Part shown: piece by piece, positions 1 to 9,284 of the stretch | How positions within the stretch are numbered: position 1 is the stretch's first letter | Layout of the letters: every line of letters starts with the position of its first letter | Assembly: GCA_965218945.1 (NCBI GenBank) | Contig: OZ244718.1 | Coordinates: 1,550,001-1,614,000, forward strand | DNA: 64,000 nt | From: DAOUJW01 sp965218945 | GTDB taxonomy: Bacteria > Chloroflexota > Dehalococcoidia > Lucifugimonadales > UBA2985 | Reading direction: 5' to 3' | Translations under genes and position numbers: made by a program | Notes under the pieces: generated by a model | Told to the model about the DNA's origin: nothing | What the model saw: only the letters and a program-made list of their open reading frames with translations | Database searches by the model: none

Positions 1-1
1 C

Positions 2-3000
2 AGGCGATGGTCCTTTATCGACGGGCCCATAACCGCCAACAACCCTATGGGTGTCCACCACGCCTGGGGCCGCGCCTACAAGGACCTGTTCCAGCGCTAC
101 AAGACCATGCAGGGCTTCAAACAGCGGTATCAGAATGGGTTTGACGGCCAGGGTCTCTGGGTGGAGGTTGAGGTGGAGAAGGAGATGGGGTTCAACTCCA
201 AGCAGGACATCGAGGCCTACGGAATCGACCGCTTTGTGGAGGCGTGCAAGGCCCGCGTGCGCCATTTCGCCGACATAATTTCGGAGCAGTCCATCCGCCT
301 CGCCTACTGGATGCATTGGGACGACTCCTATCACACCATGTCGGACGAGAACAACTACACCATCTGGCACTTTCTGAAGACGTGCCACGAGCGCGGCTGG
401 ATCTACGAAGGCACGGACGTCATGCCCTGGTGCCCCCGGTGCGCCACCGGCCTTTCGGAGCACGAAATCGTCACTGAGGGGTACAAGGAGGTCGTGCATC
501 CGGGTCTCTTCACCAAGTTCCCGCTGGAGGACGCCGACGGCGAGTCGCTGCTGGTGTGGACGACCACGCCCTGGACTCTGACCTCCAACGTCGCCGCCGC
601 CGTCCATCCGGAGATGGCCTACGTCAAAGTGAGGCACGGAGACGACACGCTCTACCTCGCCAAGGCCCGCATTGAGGTCCTGGGAGGAGACTACGAGGCG
701 CTGGAGGAGACCACGGGCGAGAAGCTGGTGGGCCGTCGTTACCGGGGCCCATTCGATGATCTGCCTGCACAGCAGGGCGTCGAGCACAGGGTAATACCCT
801 GGGAGGAGGTAAGCGAGGGAGAGGGAACCGGCATCGTGCACATAGCGCCCGGCGCAGGAAAAGAGGACTTCGCCCTGGGCAAGGAGTTCAGCCTGCCAAC
901 AATCGCCCCCCTGGACGAGTTCGGAAACTACATCCAGGGCTTCGACTGGCTGACCGGGCGCAACGTCGCCGAGGTGAACCGGGACATATTCGGCAATCTG
1001 CGGGAGAAGGGCGTCCTCTTCAAGGTTGAGGACTACCCGCACCGCTATCCCATCTGCTGGCGCTGCAACACGGAGCTGGTCTTCCGGCTGGTGGACGAGT
1101 GGTTCATCTCAATGGATGAGCTTCGCCACCTGATAGCCGACGTCACCCGCAACATCAAGTGGATTCCCTCTTTCGGGCTGGAGCGGGAGCTGGACTGGCT
1201 GCGCAACATGGACGACTGGATGATCTCCAAGAAGCGGTACTGGGGCCTGGCGCTGCCAATCTACAAGTGCGACTGCGGCCACTTCGAGGTCATAGGCAGC
1301 GAGACTGAGCTTCAGGAGAGGGCCGTTGAGGGCTGGAGCGATTTCGAGGGTCACTCGCCGCACAGACCCTGGATCGACAACGTGAAGATAAACTGCTCCC
1401 AGTGCGGCCAGACGGTCTCCCGAATAAGGGACGTCGGCAATCCGTGGCTGGACGCCGGCATCGTCCCCTACTCCACCATCGGCTACAGAAACGACCGCGA
1501 GCGCTGGAAGGACTGGTTCCCCGCCGACTGGATTTCGGAGAGCTTCCCCGGCCAGTTCCGCAACTGGTTCTACTCCCTGCTGACCATGAGCACGGCGCTG
1601 GAGAACCACGAGCCCTTCCGGTCCGTCTTCAGCTATGCCCTGATGAGGGACGAGAAGGGCGAGGAGATGCACAAGAGCCGCGGCAACTCCATCGACTTCG
1701 CGGAGGCAGCGGACAAGATGGGCGTGGACGCTATGCGGTGGGTCTTCCTGCGCCACAACCCGGCCCAGAACCTGAACTTCGGCTTCGGTTCGGCGGACGA
1801 GGTGCGCCGTCGCTTCCTCCTCACGCTGTGGAACACCTACTCCTTTTTTGTCACATACGCCAACATAGACGAGTTCCGCCCGGAGAACGGAGCGGCTGTC
1901 GCCCCTTCCTCCGAGATGGACAGGTGGATAACCTCCGAGCTTCAGTCGCTGGTGGCCGGCGTGACCCGGGCAATGGACGAGTTCGACTCCGCTGACGCCG
2001 GACGCCGCATCGAGGAGTTCGTCGAGCTTCTGTCCAACTGGTACGTGAGACGCAGCCGCCGGCGCTTCTGGAAGAGCGAGAACGACCAGGACAAGCTGGC
2101 CGCACACAACACCCTGTACACCTGCCTTGTGACCCTCGCCAAGCTGATGGCTCCTCTTGCCCCGTTCATTTCCGAGGAGATGTACCAAAACCTGGTGCGC
2201 TCCGCGAATCCCGACGCCCCGGAGGGCGTGCACCTTGCGGACTACCCCGTCTCGGACGCATCCCTTGTGGACGACCGCCTGTCCCAAGCCACCCGTCTTG
2301 CGATGAAGGTGTCCAGTCTCGGCCGCTCCGCCAGAAGCAAAGCCGGGGTCAAGGTACGCCAGCCCCTGTCCAGGGCGCTGGTGAAGCTCGCCTCGCGGGA
2401 GGACGAAGCGCTGCTTGAGCAGGTCGCCTCGCAGATAGTGGACGAGCTGAACGTCAAGGAGGTGGCCCTCATAGACAGGGAAGAGGACGTGCTGGACTTC
2501 CAGGTGAGGCTCAACATGGCCCTGGCGGGATCGAAGTTCGGCGCGGAGGTGCGAAACGTCGGCGGCGCCCTGAGCGGCGGCGACCCCGTTGCAATAGCCC
2601 TGCGGGTCCGCGGCGGCTCCCCCGTGGAAGTCGGAGGCTACGAGCTACAGCCAGAGGAGATAACCGTCGCTACATCAGACAAGCCGGGCTTCTCGTCAGC
2701 GGTGGAGCCAAGCCTCATGGTGGCCGTGTCCACCGAGCTTACGGATGAGCTTGCCCAGGAGGGCGTGGCCCGTGAGCTTGTGCACCGCATCCAGAACATG
2801 CGCCGCTCGGCCGGGTTCGACATTGCAGACCGCATTGTCACCTTCTATTCCGGCGGTGAGGCCCTAGCGGAGGTTATGAAGCGCTTCTCCGACTACATCA
2901 AACACGAGACCCTGTCGGAAGAGCTGGCAGAACTGACGGCTGGCGCACCCCCGGAGGGCGCCCACACCGAGAGCCAGAGCATGGACGGCGTGGACGTAAC

Positions 3001-3022
3001 CCTAGGCGTAATGCGGGTGTGA
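2..3022 (+). CDS. ileS: Isoleucyl-tRNA synthetase (5' truncated by window edge)
   Basis: Class I aminoacyl-tRNA synthetase that charges tRNA-Ile in the cytoplasm. The frame is already open at base 2, and the residues before the first ATG (47) continue the family's N-terminal signature, so the true start lies upstream of the window. The HIGH-type site reads PMGVHHAWGR and the KMSKS-type site reads MHKSRGN. The CP1 editing region begins at WTTTPWTLTSNV. Cysteine pairs (CWRC, CDC, CSQC) suggest bound zinc. The long anticodon-binding C-terminal region is complete and ends at a TGA. About 1,006 residues are visible, close to full length for this family. No operon partner is visible downstream. Confidence 0.96.
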   Translation, partial: RRWSFIDGPITANNPMGVHHAWGRAYKDLFQRYKTMQGFKQRYQNGFDGQGLWVEVEVEKEMGFNSKQDIEAYGIDRFVEACKARVRHFADIISEQSIRLAYWMHWDDSYHTMSDENNYTIWHFLKTCHERGWIYEGTDVMPWCPRCATGLSEHEIVTEGYKEVVHPGLFTKFPLEDADGESLLVWTTTPWTLTSNVAAAVHPEMAYVKVRHGDDTLYLAKARIEVLGGDYEALEETTGEKLVGRRYRGPFDDLPAQQGVEHRVIPWEEVSEGEGTGIVHIAPGAGKEDFALGKEFSLPTIAPLDEFGNYIQGFDWLTGRNVAEVNRDIFGNLREKGVLFKVEDYPHRYPICWRCNTELVFRLVDEWFISMDELRHLIADVTRNIKWIPSFGLERELDWLRNMDDWMISKKRYWGLALPIYKCDCGHFEVIGSETELQERAVEGWSDFEGHSPHRPWIDNVKINCSQCGQTVSRIRDVGNPWLDAGIVPYSTIGYRNDRERWKDWFPADWISESFPGQFRNWFYSLLTMSTALENHEPFRSVFSYALMRDEKGEEMHKSRGNSIDFAEAADKMGVDAMRWVFLRHNPAQNLNFGFGSADEVRRRFLLTLWNTYSFFVTYANIDEFRPENGAAVAPSSEMDRWITSELQSLVAGVTRAMDEFDSADAGRRIEEFVELLSNWYVRRSRRRFWKSENDQDKLAAHNTLYTCLVTLAKLMAPLAPFISEEMYQNLVRSANPDAPEGVHLADYPVSDASLVDDRLSQATRLAMKVSSLGRSARSKAGVKVRQPLSRALVKLASREDEALLEQVASQIVDELNVKEVALIDREEDVLDFQVRLNMALAGSKFGAEVRNVGGALSGGDPVAIALRVRGGSPVEVGGYELQPEEITVATSDKPGFSSAVEPSLMVAVSTELTDELAQEGVARELVHRIQNMRRSAGFDIADRIVTFYSGGEALAEVMKRFSDYIKHETLSEELAELTAGAPPEGAHTESQSMDGVDVTLGVMRV

Positions 3023-3048
3023 CCACTGACGGCTAGGCGGACTTAATC

Positions 3049-3126
3049 GTCATTCTCGCGAACGCGGGAATCCAGGAGGAGTGGGGATATGGCCCTCCCC
3101 ACTCATGGTGAGCCCGTCGAACCGAT
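3049..3126. repeat. Dispersed palindromic intergenic repeats
   Basis: Just after ileS, CGTCATTCTCGCGAACG followed by CGGGAATCC forms an imperfect palindrome. ACTCATGGTGAGCCCGTCGA follows it at 3101-3120. Related sequences recur at 15721-15839, 18797-18840 and 20594-20933. They look like short non-coding dispersed repeats. No gene is seen in 3023-3233. Confidence 0.5.
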
Positions 3127-3233
3127 TTAGCGGGGTGTTTACCCATAGTTCCGCCCGTTCATATTCTTCAACTAACTCAGGATGAGGGGCGCTGTTCTAA
3201 TCTCGCACAATGAGATGGATTACCTACACCGTA

Positions 3234-4388
3234 TCAAGTACTGGGACGGCGAAGCGGCTGTCCGCTTCTATATGTGCCGACTCGCCAGAGCCACTCTACA
3301 GGTCCGAAGAGGAAGCGACCCAGCCATGCCGATGACCACCACATCTGAAGCGCCCACACTGCGAACACAAACACCAGGACAGCGCTTCGGTTTACGGAGT
3401 CGACATCGCCCAAGAGGACTGTCAAGACTAGCACGCCCAGAACCGACTGCAACAGGTAGTTGGTCAGCGCCATCCTCCCGACTGCTCGTAGACGCTGCTT
3501 GAGCCAGTTATCCGTGCGGTTGTTCCAGAGGATGATGAGACCCATGTATCCCAGCGAGCAGGGAATCGTGCCGAGGGTGTTGGGAATCTGGCCGATAAAG
3601 GCGACCTCGCGAGAGTAGTCGTTCACTGCGGTAATGATGACGCCAGCGGCGGCAAGCGGCAGGCCAACGGCCAGCCCGGCCATTGCGGTAAGTCGATATA
3701 CTCTCGCCGGCAATCCTCCGTTCATAAAGCCCGTGCGATACAAACCGGCGCCGACGAGAATAAGCCCCAAGGCGCGCAGGAAAAAGCCCAGAAGGAAGGG
3801 AATCCAGACAAACTCTTCGTCCGAAAGCTCGCCCGGTGTCCAGAGACCGGACAGTGATTCGCTCGTCGTGTCGGCCATATACTGCGCCAGCAGCGTAGTA
3901 GCAACGGATAGTGCGAACACGGCGAGTCCAACGGAGATGAGCATCCGATTCGGCAGCCTTCGCAGCGCTATCAGAAAGACCGATGATACTGCGTAAACCA
4001 TCAGCACGTCGCCATCCCACAGCTGGTAGTGGAAAACGCCGATTAGCAGAAGCAGCGCGTTGCGCCACAGATTCAGCCCGACAGCGCGCCTTCCTCTGCC
4101 GCTCGCGCGGTCGATGAAGAGAATCATCCCCGCGCCGAACAGCAGCGAAAACAGCCCCATGAACTTCTGGTCGACGAAGACTTCTCCGAATATGCCCACA
4201 GCCCAGTCGAGCCACGTCTCTGAGCCGCCCGCGCTCAGGTTGAAGTAAGGCACACGGCCGAACTTGAAGTTAACGGCGTTCATCAACAGAATGCCGAGCA
4301 CCGCAACCCCGCGTATCAGATCGAGGCTGGTTATTCGCTCGGACTCGCGAACGGGGCCGGTTTCAGTGGGCTGGGGGCGTTCTGACAA
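3234..4388 (-). CDS. DUF418 family membrane protein (YeiB-like)
   Basis: Predicted integral membrane protein of 384 residues. The N-terminal ITSLDLIRGVAVLGILLMNA segment is characteristic of the YeiB/DUF418 family. It is followed by a FxDQKFMGLFSLLFGAG block and about eight to ten hydrophobic segments. The C-terminal half contains the family's GRMALTNYLLQS and GPVEWLWR motifs. Transport or acyl-transfer roles have been suggested for the family, but the substrate cannot be told from sequence. It lies convergent to ileS and is followed upstream by an HsdR_N-like gene on the same strand. Confidence 0.85.
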   Translation of the reverse strand: MSERPQPTETGPVRESERITSLDLIRGVAVLGILLMNAVNFKFGRVPYFNLSAGGSETWLDWAVGIFGEVFVDQKFMGLFSLLFGAGMILFIDRASGRGRRAVGLNLWRNALLLLIGVFHYQLWDGDVLMVYAVSSVFLIALRRLPNRMLISVGLAVFALSVATTLLAQYMADTTSESLSGLWTPGELSDEEFVWIPFLLGFFLRALGLILVGAGLYRTGFMNGGLPARVYRLTAMAGLAVGLPLAAAGVIITAVNDYSREVAFIGQIPNTLGTIPCSLGYMGLIILWNNRTDNWLKQRLRAVGRMALTNYLLQSVLGVLVLTVLLGDVDSVNRSAVLVFVFAVWALQMWWSSAWLGRFLFGPVEWLWRVGTYRSGQPLRRPST

Positions 4389-4485
4389 TGGGTACTATGC
4401 CTTGAGTCATATTGTGGGGAGCTAGCCCGGTCTAAGGGGTAGCTTGCGGTTGGCTGAATTTCGCGCCCGTCCCGACCACCGAGGC

Positions 4486-5475
4486 TCAACCGACCTGAAC
4501 GTGGACTGAGGCGGGGTCTTTGCCGAGATACTCCATAATTGCTATACATCGGTCGACATGGACTCTTCGCGGGCCTCGTCCACAGAGAAAAAGCCCACTG
4601 GACAGTTGTTGTGGGGCATAAAACTCTGTTTCATCGGGATGCTTGGGCTGCAAATGAATGGCATTTCTTGCTGGGTGGTTACTGTCAGGAATAGGACATC
4701 TGGACGGGGTCAATGTCCGGCTACGTATCAGCCACTCCGATAACTCAATCAATATGTCTAACCAAATTGCAACTGGCTTTTCTTCACCAGTGGGAAACTT
4801 CACCGAGAAAGGTCGTTTTGAGCCATATTTTGTGGGCACATCCTTTAGGGCAACCCAAGCCGTGTTAAGGGGTTCTCGAATTACGACTTTAGGACTGGTA
4901 CTGGTCCTCTGCATAACTGGCATAGTAGAGGGCTTAAGAACGCGGACGGAGGTGTCATCAGTTCTTGCCGCAGTGGTTGTGTCCCTGGTGTGCGAAGCAG
5001 TATCTAGTCCTAGAGTATTTCGAGAGAGTTCTGACAGTTGTTTGGCACACTCAGTAGAAGGGTCGTCGGTAATAGACACATTAACGATGCGGCGTCGTTC
5101 TATTGGAACGAAAATTGAATTATCATACATCTCCCACTCTCTGCCATTTGTCAGCGCAGGAAATCTTACCCCGAGTTCACTTGCGTAAGAAACAACTTGT
5201 GACCTGTGGTTTGATAATGATTCACTTAACCTCTTGGCTTCCAGAAATACTACGACATTTCCTTGAGTATCAAGCAAAGCGTAGTCAGCGCGTTTACCTC
5301 CAACACTGTACTCAACCCTGACCGCCGCAGGGTCTCCTGTGTCCCAGCCCAACGCCCGCAGCAATGGGTCTATCAAGGACATCCGCGTCTGAGCTTCATT
5401 GCTCTGCAACACGACGCGGTGCTTGTCTATTCTGGATTTCAGCGTCTCTACAACGCTTACCAGTTCATCAAGCAA
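4486..5475 (-). CDS. Stand-alone type I restriction R-subunit N-terminal-like nuclease-fold protein
   Basis: A 329-residue protein whose first ~150 residues resemble the HsdR_N / HSDR_N_2 PD-(D/E)XK nuclease domain. RMSLIDPLLRALGWDT is followed by KRADYAL and then VVVFLEAKRL, which supplies the D...ExK triad. The C-terminal ~120 residues are an unrecognised domain beginning near KDVPTKYGSKRPFSV. No helicase, HsdM or HsdS gene is nearby, so this is not a complete restriction system. Such stand-alone proteins are common and of unknown function. The start is a TTG at 5473-5475. The gene lies 30 bp upstream of the CoA-transferase at 5506-6729. Confidence 0.75.
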   Translation of the reverse strand: MLDELVSVVETLKSRIDKHRVVLQSNEAQTRMSLIDPLLRALGWDTGDPAAVRVEYSVGGKRADYALLDTQGNVVVFLEAKRLSESLSNHRSQVVSYASELGVRFPALTNGREWEMYDNSIFVPIERRRIVNVSITDDPSTECAKQLSELSRNTLGLDTASHTRDTTTAARTDDTSVRVLKPSTMPVMQRTSTSPKVVIREPLNTAWVALKDVPTKYGSKRPFSVKFPTGEEKPVAIWLDILIELSEWLIRSRTLTPSRCPIPDSNHPARNAIHLQPKHPDETEFYAPQQLSSGLFLCGRGPRRVHVDRCIAIMEYLGKDPASVHVQVG

Positions 5476-5505
5476 ATCGGCAACTCCTCGTTGAGATGGC
5501 AGCCC

Positions 5506-6729
5506 CTAGTTGATAACCCCCTCCTCCACCAGCCGGGCAATCTCATCCTCTGAGAGACCCAGGATGTCGTGGAACACCTTTTCGTTGTCCCTATCGAAGG
5601 CGGGGGCCGGGGAGTAGCGCCGCTCCGGTATCGCGCTGAAGATTCCCTGCATCGCCATGCTCAGGCGCGGGCCTGTATGCGGGTTGTCCATCTCAAAGAA
5701 CTGGTTTCTGTGCTGAAGCTGGGGGTCGTCCATGAGCTCCAGGGTGTCCTGGGACGGACCTGCCGGGACTCCCACCGCCTGGAGCTGCTCCATGATGCTG
5801 TGACCTGGCTGGGGCAGGGTCCACTCAGTTATGAGGGCATCAAGCTCAGCGCGGTTCTCGCGCCTCTTGTAGATGTCCCTGAACCGCTCGTCGTCACGCC
5901 ACTCCGGGTGGCCCGCAGCATGGCAGAAGGCGGCCCACTGGGTTTCGTCGTGGATGGAGATGGCCACCCACTTGTCGTCGCCCTCGCACCGGTATACGTT
6001 GTGAGGCGCGGCCAGATCGTCCATGTTACCCTGGGGCTGTGCCACGCGGCCGTTCATCGTGTAGTCCAGCAGCTGGCCGGGTATCATATCCATCACGGCC
6101 TCAGCCATGGAGAGGTCCAGGTAGATGCCCTGGCCCGTGCGCTTGCGATGGTAGAGTCCGGCAACGGCCAGATACGCCATCGCAACCCCCATAACGTAGT
6201 CCGGCCAGGTGCCGCCCATGCTCGCGGGCGGTCCTCCCGGATAGCCCATCATCGAGGGCAGACTGGCGAAGGCCTGGTTGGCCGGGCCGAATCCTGTCAC
6301 GTCCTTCAGAGGGCCGGTCTTGCCCAGGGATGAGACGGAGACCAGGATGATGTCCGGCTTGATGGCCTGAAGCTGCGGAAACGTAAGCCCGAACCGTTCC
6401 ACGACTGGCGCGGTGTAGGCCTCGACGACCATATCGCTGGTCTTGATAATCTCGTAGGCAAGCTCCTGCGCCTCCGGCTTGGTCATGTCCAAGCAGCAGC
6501 TGTACTTGCTGTAGTTGAGGGAATTGAAGCCCCCGGTGCAGTTGAAGGCCGGGTCTTCTCCCGGTATGGCCCCTCCGTGAATTCCGCTTCGCAGGGTGTC
6601 GGGGTGCACCTTGCTCTCTACCTTGATAACCTCAGCGCCCATAGTGGCCAGCCAGGCGGTGCCCAGTGGAGCGGTAATGATCCAGCCGAAATCGGCTACG
6701 CGTATACCTTCAAATGGCAGTTTGCTCAT
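5506..6729 (-). CDS. CaiB/BaiF class III CoA-transferase, catalytic-Asp-containing
   Basis: Cytoplasmic class III (formyl-CoA-transferase family) enzyme that would move CoA between acyl groups; the substrate is unknown. GIRVADFGWIITAPLG and GAEVIKVES are typical N-terminal motifs. Asp177 in GTWPDYVMG falls at the position of the catalytic aspartate, 21 residues before the TGQG turn. The length of 407 residues is normal. An AAAGGAGG ribosome site precedes the ATG at 6727-6729. Its upstream same-strand neighbour ends 30 bp away and is a second CoA-transferase without this Asp, so the two may form a heteromer. Domain 1 of the fused protein at 40256-42937 also carries the Asp. Confidence 0.88.
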   Translation of the reverse strand: MSKLPFEGIRVADFGWIITAPLGTAWLATMGAEVIKVESKVHPDTLRSGIHGGAIPGEDPAFNCTGGFNSLNYSKYSCCLDMTKPEAQELAYEIIKTSDMVVEAYTAPVVERFGLTFPQLQAIKPDIILVSVSSLGKTGPLKDVTGFGPANQAFASLPSMMGYPGGPPASMGGTWPDYVMGVAMAYLAVAGLYHRKRTGQGIYLDLSMAEAVMDMIPGQLLDYTMNGRVAQPQGNMDDLAAPHNVYRCEGDDKWVAISIHDETQWAAFCHAAGHPEWRDDERFRDIYKRRENRAELDALITEWTLPQPGHSIMEQLQAVGVPAGPSQDTLELMDDPQLQHRNQFFEMDNPHTGPRLSMAMQGIFSAIPERRYSPAPAFDRDNEKVFHDILGLSEDEIARLVEEGVIN

Positions 6730-6759
6730 CTCATTCCTCCTTTTTTGACCCCAACTCGA

Positions 6760-7974
6760 CTAGATTACCCCTGCCTGGCGCAGCTTGACCAGGTCTTGAG
6801 GGCTTCGCTTCAACATCTCGACGTACACCTCGGTGTTGTGCTGACCCAGCAGCGGCGCGGGCCGGTGCAGCGCGGGCTGATGGTCGGTTATCTTGAATGG
6901 AACTCCCGGGTAGGGATACGTCCCGGCCTGCGGGTGCTCGACCTCCTCGAAGAAGCCGCGTGCCTTGTACTGCTCCGTCGTGTATACATCTGCAACTGTG
7001 TTGACGGGGAAGCAGGAAAGCCCCTCCCGCTGCCCCATCTCGAAGAGTTCCGCCTTGGTGTAGTCCATCATCCAGGACATTATCAGGGCGTCCAGTGTGG
7101 CAATATTCTCCCGCCGAGAGATCATGGTGGCGCACATATCCCAGGTCGTCCACTCAGGGTTGCCCATGATCCGGCACACCTTCTGCCACATGACGTCCGT
7201 CCCCTGCGCGCCGTAACCCGCAAAGTAGCCGTCCTTGCACGGCTTGAATCGGGGTATCCCCGTTCCTTCGCGGCCTGGAAGCTCTTCCGCATAGGAATAT
7301 CGGGTGATGTTGGGTCTCTGGGTGCTGGCGATGGCCTCGTGCTCCGATATGTCTATGTGCTGGCCCTCGCCCGTCATCTCTCGGTGATAGAGGCCGATGA
7401 ATGCGCTGGTGGCGGCCAGCCAGCCTGTGACGAAGTAGCTCTGGTACCCCGGCCCTTTCAGCGGAGGTTCTCTCTCCGGGTCGGTCACGTCGCCGGCCGG
7501 TGTCTCGTAGCCGATGCCTCCCATGTGGAAGAGCACAAGCTCGCTGCCAACGTAGTCGCGGTACGGCCCGGTCTGTCCGAAGGGACTTATGGACACCATG
7601 ACCAGCTTTGGGTTCTGAGGCTTGAGGTCGTCGTAGGTAAGCCCCAATCCCTCGACCACGCCGGGCGAGTGGCTCTCGATCAATACGTCCGCGCCGGCAA
7701 CAAGCTCCCGGAAGATGCGCTTCCCTTCAGCCTTGTCGACGTCCAGCGTAACGCCGCGCTTGTTGCAGTTGAGGTACATATAAAGCCCGCTCTTCTCGAT
7801 GTGAGGTACGTCCTGAGGAAACGGGCCGACTCGTCGCGCCGAGTCTCCAGAATCCGGCGCTTCTATCTTGATGACATCGGCGCCCATGTCCGCGAGCAGC
7901 CGAGCCGTCCAAGGCCCGGAGACCAGATCGCCCCACTCTACAACCCTGACTCCCTGGAGAATGCCTTCTTGCAT
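6760..7974 (-). CDS. CaiB/BaiF class III CoA-transferase-like protein lacking the catalytic Asp
   Basis: A 404-residue class III CoA-transferase fold protein: GVRVVEWGDLVSGPW, RLLADMGADVIKIE, LVMVSISPFGQTGP. At the position of the catalytic aspartate it has Tyr180 (QSYFVTGW), counted 21 residues before the TGEG turn. It closely resembles the second half of the fused protein at 40256-42937, which shares LLADMGAD, the KRG[VI]TL block, YDDLK and PFGQ. It is transcribed together with the Asp-containing paralogue at 5506-6729. In heteromeric relatives such as BbsEF one subunit lacks the Asp, so a paired, non-catalytic or regulatory role is inferred. Confidence 0.86.
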   Translation of the reverse strand: MQEGILQGVRVVEWGDLVSGPWTARLLADMGADVIKIEAPDSGDSARRVGPFPQDVPHIEKSGLYMYLNCNKRGVTLDVDKAEGKRIFRELVAGADVLIESHSPGVVEGLGLTYDDLKPQNPKLVMVSISPFGQTGPYRDYVGSELVLFHMGGIGYETPAGDVTDPEREPPLKGPGYQSYFVTGWLAATSAFIGLYHREMTGEGQHIDISEHEAIASTQRPNITRYSYAEELPGREGTGIPRFKPCKDGYFAGYGAQGTDVMWQKVCRIMGNPEWTTWDMCATMISRRENIATLDALIMSWMMDYTKAELFEMGQREGLSCFPVNTVADVYTTEQYKARGFFEEVEHPQAGTYPYPGVPFKITDHQPALHRPAPLLGQHNTEVYVEMLKRSPQDLVKLRQAGVI

Positions 7975-8127
7975 AGCCAGTCCTCCACTCTCGCAAACCG
8001 CTCAAAAGCCACTCCCCTGCCGCCTGAATCCTGCACACTGGAGCCTGCCCCTGAACGGCCCGCACAAAATTGCTCTAATGGAGGCTAATATACCATATCA
8101 AGCCAATACGTTAGCAAGGCTGTGAGC

Positions 8128-8156
8128 TTTCGGAGAATGCGCGGATGGGCTATCAT
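8128..8156 (+). promoter_or_regulatory. Weak promoter candidate for cysteine synthase
   Basis: TTTCGG at 8128-8133 and TATCAT at 8151-8156 are separated by 17 bp. A GGAAGG ribosome site follows before the ATG at 8180. The -35 match is poor, so this is only a candidate. Confidence 0.3.
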
Positions 8157-8179
8157 TACCTCTACTGGAAGGTTATGCA

Positions 8180-9112
8180 ATGCAGTCGAAAAGTATCCTG
8201 GACCACATAGGCAACACGCCCCTGGTTGAGGTATCCCGCATGAGTCCGAAGCCGGGAGTGCGCATATTCGCAAAACTGGAGGGTCTCAACCCCAGCGGCA
8301 GCATCAAGGACCGGGTTGCAAAGTACCTTGTCCAGCAGGCCGAGGAGTCCGGCGCGCTGAAACCAGGCCAGACCCTGGTGGAGGCCAGCACTGGAAACAC
8401 GGCCCTGGCTCTCGCGCTTATCGCCAAGCAGAAGGGTTACAATCTGAAGGTGGTTATCCCCCACAGAGCGACCCCCGGAGTGGCAGACCTCCTGGCAACC
8501 TACGACGTCGAAATCGTTTGGTGCGACCCTCTTGCCGGTATGAGAGGGGCAATCGAGCTGGCGAGGCAGTTGGGACACGAGAAGGGATGCTTCAACACCT
8601 GCCAGTTCGAGAGCGAGGCCAACATCAGGGCGCACTACGAAACAACCGGTCCGGAGATTCTCAAAGCCCTCCCAGACCTGGACGTCTTCATAGCCGGTAT
8701 CGGCACCGGCGGCACACTCACGGGAGTAGGCCGGCTTCTGAAGGAGCACAACCCCGGAATAAAGGTAATCGGCGTAGAGCCTCGGATGGGAGACCAGCTA
8801 CAGGGGCTGAGGAACCTGGAAGAGGGCTACATACCACCGCTGCTCGACCTGGACAGACTGGACGGCAGATTCCTGGTAGACAGCGCGACGGCCTTCGAGT
8901 GCGCCCGTTCTCTCCTACAGAAGGAGGGCATCTTTGCCGGCGTCTCCGCCGGCGCGGTGCTGCACTGCGCCCAGCGCATAGCTGAGCGTATGGACGGCGG
9001 CAACATCGCGGTCATCTTTGCCGACGGCGGGTGGAAGTACCTGGCAACAGGTCCGTGGAAGGAGGAGATGGAGGCGCGTATGATCCACCCGGACGACACG
9101 GCCTGGTGGTAG
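8180..9112 (+). CDS. cysM: Cysteine synthase (O-acetylserine sulfhydrylase family)
   Basis: PLP-dependent fold-type II enzyme expected to make cysteine from O-acetylserine (or a related donor) and sulfide or thiosulfate. The PLP-binding lysine is Lys43 in NPSGSIKDR. The substrate loop reads EASTGNTA and the phosphate-binding loop GIGTGGTLTG. At 310 residues the length is normal. The C-terminal tail (MIHPDDTAWW) is short, as in CysM-type enzymes. CysK versus CysM cannot be settled from sequence alone. The gene stands alone between divergent CoA-transferase genes and the AAA ATPase. Confidence 0.9.
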   Translation: MQSKSILDHIGNTPLVEVSRMSPKPGVRIFAKLEGLNPSGSIKDRVAKYLVQQAEESGALKPGQTLVEASTGNTALALALIAKQKGYNLKVVIPHRATPGVADLLATYDVEIVWCDPLAGMRGAIELARQLGHEKGCFNTCQFESEANIRAHYETTGPEILKALPDLDVFIAGIGTGGTLTGVGRLLKEHNPGIKVIGVEPRMGDQLQGLRNLEEGYIPPLLDLDRLDGRFLVDSATAFECARSLLQKEGIFAGVSAGAVLHCAQRIAERMDGGNIAVIFADGGWKYLATGPWKEEMEARMIHPDDTAWW

Positions 9113-9182
9113 GTCAACGCAGATTTTATGCGAACCAAGTGCGCTTTTGACACCCTCAGCCCACTCAGTTTGCCATATAATC

Positions 9183-9284
9183 TTGCAATTGGACGGCACA
9201 AACATTGCAAATAGACGCACGTAACCTTGCAATTGGACGGCACATAACCTTGCAATTGGACGGGCATAACGTTACAATTGTCCC
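9183..9284. repeat. Five-unit 22-23 bp tandem repeat array (operator-like)
   Basis: Units start at 9183, 9205, 9227, 9250 and 9272, spaced 22, 22, 23 and 22 bp. The consensus is TTGCAATTGGACGGCACATA. The last unit is partial (TTACAATTGTCCC) and abuts the ATG at 9285. The period is close to two DNA helical turns, and each core contains the palindrome CAATTG. This suggests side-by-side binding sites that control the downstream ATPase gene. Confidence 0.8.

Noticed and set aside
1109..2287. 392-codon open frame on the minus strand inside ileS
   Set aside because: It is antisense to a highly conserved synthetase, and its composition (Val/Gly/His/Leu-rich with no domain) is that of a high-GC shadow frame.
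4486..5475. Complete type I restriction-modification system
   Set aside because: Only the R-subunit N-terminal-like domain is present; no hsdM, hsdS or helicase region is nearby.
6577..8088. 503-codon plus-strand open frame across the two CoA-transferases
   Set aside because: It is the reverse of two clear class III CoA-transferase genes and has no recognisable motif.
9183..9284. CRISPR array
   Set aside because: Units are contiguous with no spacers, and no cas gene is present.
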